This document shows, in pieces, positions 34,238-44,208 of a stretch of 64,000 bases of DNA. Every line of letters starts with the position of its first letter. Positions within the stretch are counted from its first letter, which is position 1. Source of the stretch: Cryptomeria japonica (taxonomy: Eukaryota; Streptophyta; Pinopsida; Cupressales; Cupressaceae); assembly GCF_030272615.1 (NCBI RefSeq), contig NC_081407.1, positions 152,973,048-153,037,047 of the forward strand. Reading direction: 5' to 3'. The translations under genes and the position numbers were made by a program. The notes beneath the pieces are model-generated. The model was not told the origin of the DNA, ran no database searches, and saw only the letters and a list, made by a program, of their open reading frames with translations.

Positions 34238-37200
34238 ATGACAACCCCCAAAGCCAGAGGATCTACTAGTCGGCAGGCTCTCATCAAGGAAGATCAGAGG
34301 AGCGACGAATTGGAGACCAGGATCGTGTCCAAGTGGAATAATATCGGAGACACCAACTTAGGAAACTTCAATATGAAGAAGTTTCCAGAGGTCCCCTACA
34401 TTGGCAAGCCATCACTTGTTGCAAGGAGGATAATTGAGAGTGGCATCATCAAGACTGCAGGTTTCCCTCCCGCAGTCAAGTATCATGAGTTGATGATCGA
34501 GTGTGCCCGCCACTATGACTCACAATCAAGGACGATCGTAACCAAAGACGAGAACATCTTAGCCTACCTTTCAGAGGAAGCTATAAGCGAAGCTCTTCAT
34601 CTTCCGGACCATAAAGACATGATCTACAAGAGCTTGGAAGGAGCAAGGTCGATCTATGAAGATAATCCTGAGTCTTGTTTGAACTTCATCAATAAGAATT
34701 GGTTGCTCAAAAGTCGGCCTCGCCTAAACAAGATTCCCAATACACCACATAGGATTGACTTCCAGGAGGAATACAGAGACTTGATAACTTTGCTCAATCG
34801 AGTTACAGGTGCTTCTCAAGCCGCCTTCTTCGACAAGTGGATGTTCTTCTTCATACAAGTGATAGTCCAAGGAAAAGGAATGCTCCATTGGGCTAGAATC
34901 ATTAGCAATTGTCTAGATGTACAGTTGAGAAGGCTAAGACCCACCAAATCATTCCACATGAGCTCATATGTTATATATGCCTTGATCAGAAGTTTTGAGT
35001 ATGCAAGGCTACCTCACAGAGGAGTGATTGGAAGAGCACCCTAAGAAATAAGAGTTTGTGATTCTTATGTTCATCTGCATCATCCGCCTAGGAGTGACTA
35101 CAAGTTAGTCAATGACACCTTCACAATGAACATTACCAAGATATTGCAAGGTGGGATTCACAATCGACTGTCTCTGGATGCACAAGAGCTTGTGAAGAAG
35201 TATGGTGCATGGTTCATTCAATTTCAAAAATTCACATACATCAGAGTTCATGGGTGTCCTTCACCTCCCTACATGTTGCCAAGATATCCAACAGACAAGA
35301 TAGTACTACTTGAGGTGACTAGACAGTTGGCAGCTTATGCAAAGGCATCCAGACACAAGCATGGAAATGGAATTCCCGTGCCCATCATACTAGGGAATTC
35401 AGTCGAAGTGTGTCGTAATACTCAAGCCGCGGAAGATGCAGAAAAGAAATTATCTTTATACTAATTCACATCCTTTGCCTCGCGAGAGAATTTTGATCCT
35501 CATGGTTATATGGAGGAGACAGTCGGCAGGAAGTACAAGCATGAGTTTCAGGTAGAGGACTTTTGGATGAATCTCCCAGGTGATTTAGAGGTCAAAAGAA
35601 AGATGCATTTTAGGCTACCCTTAGATCTGATCAGGAAAGGCAAAGTTTATAGAGTAGCCGATCAAGCCCAAGATAATGGTAGATACCTCCAGTCATCCTA
35701 TGAGAAAGAAGGCAAAGAAGTGAAGATAGATTGGAATGAGCTCGAGGTTTTAGACTTGAGAGCTTTGATGGCTCCTGTTTTATCCTGCACTCGCAGATGG
35801 GTGGATGTACAGCATCAAAAGTTGAAGGAGCAGAATGTATCAATGACATTCACTTTGGAGGCAAGACCAGAAGAAGGAGAAGCAAGTGTGAATGGGAATA
35901 CTTCTCATTCCAAAGGCTCAAAGAGGAAAGAAGGACCTGAGAAGATAGAACCTTCCAAGAAGAAGCAGAAAACAAATCCTGATCACCCACCAAGCACATC
36001 TTCTAGGCATGAAAAGGAGGCGAGTCAAGGGGAAGATCAGAGGTAGATAGTATATGAAGTTGATGAGTCTATGGAATCCATGATACAGAATGATAAACAA
36101 GAGAAAGGACAGACACCTCAGCATTCATCAAGTCAATCTCCCCAAGTTGGTGCTAATGAGCAACACGAAGAAAAGAATGATAATGAAGCAACATCTCCTT
36201 TCCGAGAAGATAGACCACTACCTAAAGAAATACAAGTGAGGGAAACAAGATCTGCCATTGCTGATTGGCTGAAAGAGAGACTAACAAGGGTAGTTGTGGT
36301 TGAAGAAGAAGAAGATGTGTTTGACTTGGAAAGCCTTATAGGAAATTCTCATGAGGTAATGGAGAAGAAGAAGGCCACAAAGATGTCTAAGGTAATTAGA
36401 GATGAGACAGGATCCAGGAAAGTGCAGGTAGCTACACCAGTGGTAGACAAATATGAGGATGAGATTCTTGCAGAAGAGTATGACTTAGAAACATTTGAGC
36501 TTGGTCCACTTACCTCCGAGCAAGCGATGGAAGAAGCAACTGATTCATTTGAAGCACTTAAAGACAAACTTAAAGAAGAAATGGAAAAGAATAAGAAGCT
36601 TAAGAAGGAGGTTAGTGCTTGGAGGAACTATTTTAGTCATCTTAATCAGCCCTTGAGACGTCAGGATCTAGCAGTATCTCCTTTACAAGCACTCCCTCTT
36701 GAATCAGTAGGTGAGGCAGAAAGGGTGAAGAGCTTGGTTCAACTTATGAGTTCTTGGATTGATAAATCCCACAAGGTAGCCCTTGAATTTGCAACAAGAA
36801 TGATGAAGACAGTTCATCGAGCTATCCAGGTCCTTGAGATTATCCATAATCTAATGATAACTGTAGCTGCATTCACTCACACTAGAGATGTTATCATTCC
36901 AGTCTTACAAGTGATAAGAGAAACACCAAGACGGATTCTAGCACAAGAAAAGATAATGGATGGAGGAACCCATAACCTCCTACAGTGGTCAGCTCTGCTC
37001 CAGATGAAGGAGGTTCTTTTTGAAGACGTCAACACCAGATGCAGCCGAGTTGAAGGCATCATTCATCCAATTCAAGATAAGGTGTTTGAGGTGTTGTGTA
37101 CCATTCTTGACAGGCGAATCGAGATCAAGACAGATGTGGACATCCAAGAGTTGGAGGATAGAATCAAGGTCATCTTTTGCAAAGAGGAAAACATCATCAC

Positions 37201-37444
37201 AGATAAGCAACGAGATCAAATGTACACTACTATGTTCCTGATTAAGAAGACCAAAGAACTTGAACCTGGATGGGAGACAACTCTTCTCACTGCTTTTGAT
37301 CAAGTCCTTCACGTGGAAGAACGAATGAAGAATCTTCCTAAGATTCCCATTGTTGAGATTGAGGGAATTGTGTCCAGATTCATTGAATATGCTAAGAAAG
37401 AGCATAGGAAAGGGAACAAAATTCTGGATGAAAAGTTGTTATAG
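34238..37444 (+). pseudogene. Long gene inside the giant LTR, about 1,068 codons with three in-frame stops
   Basis: Four consecutive ORFs (34,238-35,044; to 35,464; to 36,046; to 37,444) share one frame; reading through TAA at 35,042, TAA near 35,462 and TAG at 36,044 joins them without frameshift. All three could come from CAA or CAG by C-to-T change. The N-terminal third (about 270 residues) has IGDTNLGNF, TAGFPPAVKYHELM, LSEEAISEALHLP and FQEEYRDLITLLNRV stretches; its layout faintly recalls plant transposon-associated mobile-domain proteins, which is a guess. A Lys/Ser-rich linker with KRKEGPEKIEPSKKKQK (near residue 565, possible nuclear signal) follows, then an acidic segment and a helical, coiled-coil-rich C-terminus. 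Homologous broken copies lie at 59.4-60.0 and 45.3-46.7 kb. Function unknown. Confidence 0.8.
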
Positions 37445-37636
37445 GATGATGTGGCAACTTAATTCCTATTGGTCTATGTCTCCTCAGTATTTGTGCCAAT
37501 TCTTTATTGGCTATGGATTAGTGATGTTTATCTAAATGAGGACTTTTTTGTAACAAACCCTAATTAGGGTTTAGGTGTCAAAATCTCAGCGGTTGATCTT
37601 CTTTTGATCCGGGCCATTCATTGTATTTGAGGATGC

Positions 37637-37644
37637 TATATATA
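37637..37644 (+). promoter_or_regulatory. TATA box in the 3' part of the giant LTR
   Basis: TATATATA about 885 bp before the LTR end. The related LTRs have TATA-like boxes at matching offsets (minus strand at 58,805-58,811 and 45,032-45,039, about 800-825 bp from their ends), so this is probably the true U3 promoter of the family. Confidence 0.7.
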
Positions 37645-37790
37645 CCCTCACTCATTTCATTTTAAAGAGTTAGAAAAGGTTAGAGAAAAGAGAGAGAGCT
37701 TAGAGAGAAGAAAGTTAGAAAGTTGTTGTAGCAAGATTGAGTAGTGAAGAAAGAATTTTGAACAATTGTTGTCCATTTGGCTATGAGATC

Positions 37791-37796
37791 AATAAA
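37791..37796 (+). terminator. Poly(A) signal AATAAA
   Basis: AATAAA about 150 bp downstream of the TATA box, the usual LTR arrangement; it could also end transcripts of the upstream gene. Confidence 0.5.
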
Positions 37797-38573
37797 ATAT
37801 TGAAGTTATGGTGTTTTATTGCAAAACTTGTAGCTATCTTCATGATTGTTTATCTTCTTGAATCGCTCTCAGTTGAAATAGCATTTAAATTTTAAGTTTG
37901 AAGGACGAAGTGTTGTGCTTGATCTTTGATAAGATTCACATTCCAAACCACTAGCTTCTTACTAATTGTGAGGACGCCTTGTGTGGTCAACTGGAAACAT
38001 TGAGATTGATTAAGAATTCAATCATTTTTGGAAGTATTGATATGTATCTCTATGATAGTATCTATACCCTTGATGATTTGAAAGTTATTAAATCCCCTTA
38101 GAAGATCGCATCAATTTCAGTAGAGTTGTAATTTCTTGGCGATACGGAAATTGGTAGAATCTTATCAAATCTAGTCTTCATTGAGTCATTCTTAGGATTA
38201 GTTCAAGTATTCCTTCCTTGAAACCCTTATCTTTTGATATTTTTGAAATCTGTTAGTGTTAGGAAAATCCTGTTCCTGCATTTGGAAAGAGAGTAAAACG
38301 GACAAGCTTTCTCTGAAAGTACGTAAGGCCCCTTGAAGAAACAACATACACAACGACCACTGGTGCTTATCCACACGTAGAGATCCTACAACAAAGAACC
38401 TTGAAGTCATCCCAATTGATCCTTTTCGCGACATCTTCAGCATTCGGAGACTTTATTCAAGAGAGGATAAGATACCTCTGGGTATTTTATTTTGTGTTTG
38501 GTCGTGTACAAAATACACATCAACACGCTACACAGCACAAGGAGACTAAGGGCGCACACCTTGCAATAGGGTT

Positions 38574-39234
38574 TTCGTCCTTGAAATTGGTATTCCAAGA
38601 GGGTTTTTGTTCTTAATAAATTTGAAGAATTTACGTTCTTTCTTAGAGCATATGAAAATGAAAAATAACCAATAACCCTTCTTCTCAAGACCCAACCTCC
38701 TATATTCACTACTTTTTCGAAAGTGCTTTTTTGTTTTTTCCAAAAAAAAAAGTTTTTTTTTCTCTTTTTGTTGCTTTTTCTAAAACATGTTTTTTTTTTC
38801 TTTTTTCATCACTTTTTGAGAAAGACCTTTTCCTTAATAGAATAATATTAAGTGTTCTTATGATCACTTTTCATCACCTTGATCCTATCTAATTTTATTT
38901 GCACACTGAAAACACCATTTTTTAATAGTTAAATTTAAGCTATCAATTATAATATTGAAAAGTAACTTTTTGAAAACTTAATTATTTAAATTATTTTCCC
39001 TTTTCTAATGCCGATTAGCTTATAGGAAAACTTTGGAAATAAGCTAATGGCTAAACAATTGCTCGTGTGGGAAGGAGACATTACAACTTCAACTATAGTC
39101 TTGATGACATCCTTTGACTCCCTTGCCTCAAAAAAATCTGCTACAAACATTGAAGAAACATTTGTGTTAACTTTGTAATGGTGGGATGTGGAGAGGAAAT
39201 TATCGACCAATGTGTCTCTTATCACATGGATGAT
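38574..39234. other. Spacer between the two giant LTRs, with homopolymer-rich part
   Basis: Contains T- and A-rich runs (38,700-38,830) and, on the minus strand from 39,239 down to about 38,990, an open frame that continues the interrupted reading described at 43,114-43,147. Otherwise nothing recognised. Confidence 0.5.
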
Positions 39235-39606
39235 GGTGATGTTGATGTGTCTTTTGTACACGACCAAACACAGAATAAAATACCTAAAGGTACCTTATCC
39301 TCTCTTGAACAAAGTTTCCCGACTGTTGAAGATCTCGCCGAAGGATCAGTCGGAGTAGCTCCAAGGTTCTGATTGTAGGTTCTCTACGTGTGGATAAGCT
39401 CTTTGCGGTACGATGTGATTTTGCTAGAATCACAAGGGGACTTACTTTTGACGACTTGAACATCTGATTTGCTTTGGATATTACTGGAATGTGGAATTTC
39501 ACCGGCCCTTGATTTTGAAAAAAGGAAAAAGGATAAGGGTTAGAACAGGATCTATTTCTAACACTAAGAACGTAAGAGCAATGAATGACCTTTGATGAAA
39601 TTCTGA

Positions 39607-39864
39607 CTAAGTCTTGCTTTGACATCCTAGGATCATCTCCACAAGATTATTGTGATCTTCTGAGGCTCGCCCTGAAGTGTTGGCAAAGCCTTTCTTTGTC
39701 ATCATGTGGTAGAATGAGGTCTTGAGGCTAATTTGAACTCCTTGAACACCCCTAGTCTTCCAACGCTTCAAAGCACCTTGAGTCCTCCCTTTTTGCATGT
39801 GGAACGTCCTTGATGATGATGGATTGGAAGAGGTTGTCCTTGCCTTGGTCTGGTCTTCTTCCAT
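39607..39864 (-). other. Short open frame after the hairpin array of the second solo LTR
   Basis: 85 codons starting MEEDQTKARTTSS, directly preceded by TTTTGCAG, a good splice acceptor; a donor AAG|GTAGAA lies 66 bp upstream. The position matches that of the long gene in the 8.57-kb copy, and the ATG context is similar, but the protein is short and shows only slight N-terminal resemblance. Probably the stump left after the gene was deleted or replaced. Confidence 0.4.
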
Positions 39865-40002
39865 CTGCAAAACCAACCAAAAGGTGATTAAGGACACATA
39901 ATGAATTCATTCTAACACAACATTTTCTACCTTAAATCATTAATGAGAAGACATCAAAATGGAATTTCGTTCAATATCCTCTCTAGGGACAGGCCCTATA
40001 AA

Positions 40003-42571
40003 AATTTCGCTCTAGAACCTTTGGAAGGGTCAGGAGCGAATTTTGACAAAGTTGCTCAATCAGACCTCATTTTCAACATTACTTCACCAAGATCAAGTCA
40101 TTCACCTCCAAAATTGCCAAGCAATAGGCTTTTCTCAAGGACCTAGGCAAAATATTAGACCACTTAGGAATTTTGCTCTGGACCCTCTGGAAGGGTCAGG
40201 AGCGAAATTCTTGTTTAGGCTCAAGTTCTATCACTTCTCCACTCCAAAATGTCTTCCAAGGCAAGCATACACTAGTCTTCTCTCCACCAAGGCCTGGGAA
40301 TCCATCTCTTGACCTTCATCATGAGCAAACTAGGTGAAATTGAGAATTTCGCTCTAGACCCTTTGGAAGGGTCAGGAGCGAAATTCTTGACTTGCTTGTT
40401 TTCCTTCACCTAAGTCTACTCTTTTCACTTTCCATACCTGGAATTTCATTTTTGGATCCCTCTCTCAACATGACAAAACTTGCTTGACCGTCAAAATGGC
40501 TAGAAAGGAGAATTTCGCTAAGAATCATGGCTAGGGACAAGACCTATTTAGGATTTCGCCCTGGACCCTTTGGAAGGGTCAAGAGCGAAATCCTAGTTTA
40601 AGCTCAAAATCTTGATCATTGGTGGCCACAATCAATTCAAAGGCATGCCTAGGGGTCCTTCCAAGCTCAATCTACCTTGATCCACACTTAGCTTGACACA
40701 AAAATGGAAGGAAAAGAGGGATTTTGGGAATTTCGCTCTGGACCCTTTGGAAGGGTTAGGAGCGAAATTCTAGTTTTGAGCACATTTCTTCATTTTTTCA
40801 ACCCCAATCCACCTCAAAAGGCAAGGACACATCATCTCACTTCCACCCACGCCATAAAAACCAAGGATTTGACCTTCTCCAAGGGAAAAATAGGTGTTTG
40901 CAAGAATTTCGCTTTGAACCCTTTGGAAGGGTCAGGAGCGATTTTCTAGATTTAGGCTTGATTCTTCATTCCCTTCACCCTCATTCACTTCCTAAGGCAA
41001 AAACATGTTGATTTACTTCCAAATATGCCCAAGGGACTAAGATCTTGGTCCGAACAAGGAAGAAATGGGTGTCTTCTTGGAATTTCGCTTTGGACCCTTT
41101 GGAAGGGTCAGGAGTGATATTTGCATTTTAGGACAAATTCTATCGTGTCTCTCACTTCAACTCACCTCAAAGGTCAAGGAAACGTTGCTCTATTCTTCCC
41201 TAAGCCATAAAAACCAAAAGTTTGACTTGATTTGCAAGGGAAATAGATGATCTTAGGAATTTCGCTCGGGACCCTTTGGAAGGGTCAAGAGCGAAATCCT
41301 AGTTTTTGCTCAATTCCTTCAAATTTATTGATCACTAGCAACTCAAAGTCATTCCTAAGGACATATCCAATCCTATCTCACCCTGACCCACACTTGACTT
41401 GGCACAAAACTGAGAAAAAAGAGTGGTTGTGTGGAATTTCGCTCTAGACCCTTTGGAAGGGTTAGGAGCGAAATTCCTACTCTAGGCTTGACTCTTCATC
41501 TCTTCAACTCCAATCTTCTCTGGAAGGAAAAAATACATCACTCTCCATCCAAGGAACAAGGTTTGTAGCCTAAGCAAGGGAGCAAATGAGGTTTATAATG
41601 AATTTCGCTCTGGACCCTTTGGAAGGGTCAGGAGCGAATTTCATTCTTTAGGCAAAATCTTCATCTTCCAATGCTTTCAACCACTTCTCAAGGCAAGAAC
41701 ATATCAATCCACCTTCCAACATGCCTTAGAAACCAACACTTGGCCAAAACTAGGAAGGAAATGGGAGCTATGGGGATTTTCGCTTTGGACCCTTTGGAAG
41801 GGTCAGGAGCGAAATCCTCATTCTTGGTTAATTTTCCACTTCATTCATCCAATTCTTCCTCAAATGTGATCAATTCAACTTCCTTCCACCCTAATCAAGG
41901 CAATCCACCATCAAACTAGCTCCAGACAAGGCTAACCTAGGGCGTAAGGCAAAAAAGGTGGTCAAATGGAGGATTTCACTCTGGACCCTTTGGAAAGGTC
42001 AGGGGCGAAATTCTCCTTCCAGGTTGATTTCCATCATTTCATCGCCTCAAACCCCCTCTCCAAGGCAAATATGCATCCAAGTCTTCCAAACCATGCCTTA
42101 GAAGTTCCAAACTTGGTCAAGTTAAAGAGCAAAATAGAGGAAATATGAATTTCGCTCTGGACTCTTTGGAAGGGTCAGGAGCAAAATCCATGTCTTAGGT
42201 CAAAATCTTCATTCCCCAATGCTTTCAATCACTTCCTTAGGCAAGAACATATCAATCTACCCCCACCATGTCCAAGGAACAAGGATGTTAGCCCAAACAA
42301 GGGAGAAAATAGTGTTTAGGGAGAATTTTGCTTTGGACCCTTTGGAAGGGTCAGGAGCGAAATTCACATTTAGGCTCAAATCTTGACTTCATTTCTCACA
42401 TTTCTTCATCCAAACAAGTGTTTTGCCCTCAATAATGCCTGGGAATGAGTTAGTTCTAAGTTTGGGTCAAAGTAGAATGTCTTACGGAGAATTTCGCTCT
42501 GGACCCTTTGGAAGGGTCAGGAGAGGAATTGAAATTCGCTTTGGACCCTTTGGAAGGGTCAGGAGTGAAAT
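40003..42571 (-). repeat. Array of 16 hairpin units, reverse orientation
   Basis: Same palindrome as at 30.4-33.2 kb, here on the minus strand. Units start near 40003, 40168, 40345, 40551, 40728, 40905, 41081, 41257, 41434, 41601, 41776, 41971, 42148, 42323, 42489 and 42531. Spacing is 165-177 bp with two exceptions of about 195-206 bp, and the last two palindromes are only 42 bp apart. Partial palindromes at about 39,963 and 40,511 (an AATTTCG stretch without the GACCCTT core) look like decayed units. Spacers contain the reverse complement of the TTGGTTTTTATGGC type seen in the other array. Confidence 0.92.
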
Positions 42572-43113
42572 TTGACATTTTGGTCTTTCCGTCAGGATTC
42601 CATATATACTGTCAGGATGTTTGAGAGTGGTTTCAGACCTCCAGGAGTTATAATGCAAAATCTAGTTTTTGGAGGATTCTTCAATTTTCCAGACTTAGTC
42701 AAATTTCAGGATCAGGATGACATTCTAGACTTAGCCAAATTTCAGGACATTTGAAGATCAGGATGACATTCCAGACTTCATCACTCACCAATTTGACCTA
42801 ACTCAGATCTTCAAAGATGATATTCACTCACCAAGCTTCATTGACCTCCTGAAACTCAAACAAGACACTATTAGCAACAAGAGCAAAACTAGGCCTAAGG
42901 AAGACTTTCAAAGATGACCCTAACCCGAAGCATCCACTGACTCACCTTTAGCTAAAACAGAGCCTACTATCTTAGTGATCCCTCTGGCAACACTCAGCAT
43001 GCAAAGGCTAATAGGCAAAACCCTAAAAGACCTAGAAAAACAAACCCCAGAAAGCAAAAAGTAGGGGTCCCCATTTGCAATGGGGCGATGTGTGAATACG
43101 TCACAACAAGTAA

Positions 43114-43547
43114 CCTCTCTAGTCTTAAAGATCTTTTTCAGCCTCATTGAGGAAAGTGATTTGCCTTTTCTTTGTGGTTAGCCTCATTGTGGTATCCATA
43201 GCAAACCATAGTTGGACTCAAAGAGTACTTGCCATTTTTTCCTCATCGAGTAACCTGCAGGAAAAATTGCCAGTTTGACTTGTTGAGTACTTGCCAAAAA
43301 CTTGGGGAGTCTGACAAACAAACTTGCCAGATGCATTAAAAATTGAAAAAAAAAGAAAAAATAGTAAAAAAATGTTTCATTTTTACCCTTTAAATGCACA
43401 AATGCCCCTCACACTTCTTCACACAACACTTGAAGAGCAAATATACTTAACAAAAATGTGTCAAATACCTAATTTGTCCCTTAAGTGATAAAATTGTGAA
43501 AATGGTGTGCGATATGAAGTTTTTCTTGGTTTCAAAGGCCTTCATTT
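43114..43547 (-). other. Flank of the second solo LTR, with a short interrupted frame
   Basis: From 43,147 the minus strand reads MRLKKIFKTREV up to the insertion edge at 43,114 and the frame stays open on the far side (39,239 down to about 38,990). No family recognised; the rest of this flank is AT-rich without features. Confidence 0.3.
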
Positions 43548-43559
43548 AGGCTTGGTAAC

Positions 43560-43800
43560 ATGGGCTTTGCCCCTTGACCCCACCCTTTATTGCAACAGTG
43601 AATGCAATAGGGCGTTGCCACCGGACTACATGAGTGGTGTTGCCCCTTGACCTCGTTGGGGGCATTGCCGCCAAACCCCCATTAGGGGCGCTACCCCTCA
43701 ACCCCGTCGAGGCATTGCCCTCGAACCCCAATGAGGGGCATTGCCCTCGATTCCGTTGGGGGCATTGTCCCCAAACCTCCATGAGGGACACTATTTCTCA
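43560..43800. repeat. GC-rich minisatellite with about 26-bp unit
   Basis: Repeats of the form GGGGCATTGCCCTCGAACCC with a pyrimidine-rich tail, unit 24-26 bp, roughly seven to nine diverged copies. Strikingly GC-rich in an AT-rich window. ORFs on both strands over it (43,546-43,918) simply reflect the repeat. Confidence 0.8.
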
Positions 43801-44109
43801 TTATTGTCACCAATGGACTCAATCCTTCAGGATCACCTGCAAAACCAAAAAGATGCCTTCCACAAGAGAGCAACAAGAGAAAATAATGCCTAAATATGAG
43901 CACAATGGATTAGATTGATATTGGATAGTACATCACAAAATGCACTTATGATGCTTTGTGTACAACAGGTAGGTTGATAGGTAGGATTAAACAAGATTGT
44001 GACGTGTCTTTATCCTATACAAAGAGAACTAAGATGATAAATGTTTAATGACCTAAGACTCAAGAATTAAATATCAAAATATAAGATAAGTTCTAATTTA
44101 AAACTAAGG

Positions 44110-44200
44110 CCCTGCACGAATAGCAGAGTTGGCTTGGGCCATGGGTTTCCTCCCCATTGGTCTTGAGTTCGAATTTGAGGCTTGGGCTTACCCGATGCCT
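44110..44200 (+). other. tRNA-like / SINE-like segment
   Basis: TAGCAGAGTTGG at 44,121-44,132 fits the RNA polymerase III A box, and GAGTTCGAATT at 44,165-44,175 resembles a B box, 44 bp apart as in tRNA-derived SINEs. No full cloverleaf can be drawn by eye and no 3' tail or target duplication was found. Confidence 0.35.
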
Positions 44201-44208
44201 GTGGTTGG

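Larger units (their letters stand above)
29960..38525 (+). mobile_element. Giant solo LTR (8.57 kb) carrying a hairpin array and a long gene
   Basis: Begins TGTTGTGACC and ends ACACATCAACA (inverted TGTTG/CAACA). It interrupts a TRIM LTR at base 121; the 5 bp before it, CGCTG (29,955-29,959), recur as CGCTA after it (38,526-38,530). No PBS, gag, pol or second LTR is inside. Its start (CACACATCGCCCC, a CCCCATT/AATGGGG hairpin, GGGACCCCC, T-run) and its last 250 bp (ACGTAAGGCCCCTT, GAACCTTGAAGT, CAAGAGAGGATA) are homologous to the LTR ends of the pol-bearing element at 44-59 kb. In order: start, 17 hairpin units, AT-rich spacer, promoter, intron, about 1,068-codon frame, second TATA, AATAAA, end. 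A solo LTR left by LTR-LTR recombination fits best. Confidence 0.85.
29621..38568 (-). mobile_element. TRIM element (159-bp LTRs) split by a giant solo LTR
   Basis: LTR copy 1 is 29,621-29,779 (159 bp, TGTTACAAG...GGAACA). Copy 2 is 29,839-29,959 plus 38,531-38,568, which together also make exactly 159 bp. Only about 59 bp separate them: a C-run (polypurine tract on the minus strand) next to copy 1 and the complement of TGGTATCAGAGC (29,825-29,836) two bases from copy 2. Target duplications GGGTT flank the whole unit at 29,616-29,620 and 38,569-38,573. This is the definition of a terminal-repeat retrotransposon in miniature: non-coding, mobilised in trans. Copy 2 is interrupted by 29,960-38,525. 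Confidence 0.92.
39240..43108 (-). mobile_element. Second solo LTR of the same family (3.87 kb), opposite orientation, without the long gene
   Basis: On the minus strand it starts TGTTGTGACG at 43,108 and ends ACACATCAACA at 39,240. It shares with the 8.57-kb copy the start block (CACACATCGCCCCATT...AATGGGGACCCC), the hairpin array including spacer sequences, and the end block (CTTATCCACACGTAGAGA, CAAGAGAGGATAAGGTACC, TGTTTGGTCGTGTAC). The long gene and the AT-rich promoter region are missing; only a short frame follows the array. Flanking 5-mers are GGTGA (39,235-39,239) and AGTAA (43,109-43,113), a poor match differing by two transitions, so the target duplication is decayed or absent. Confidence 0.82.

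Noticed and set aside
29960-38525. DNA transposon with TGTTG/CAACA inverted ends
   Set aside because: Only 5 bp of terminal inversion, 5-bp target copies, and both ends homologous to LTRs next to a PBS; no transposase motif in the gene.
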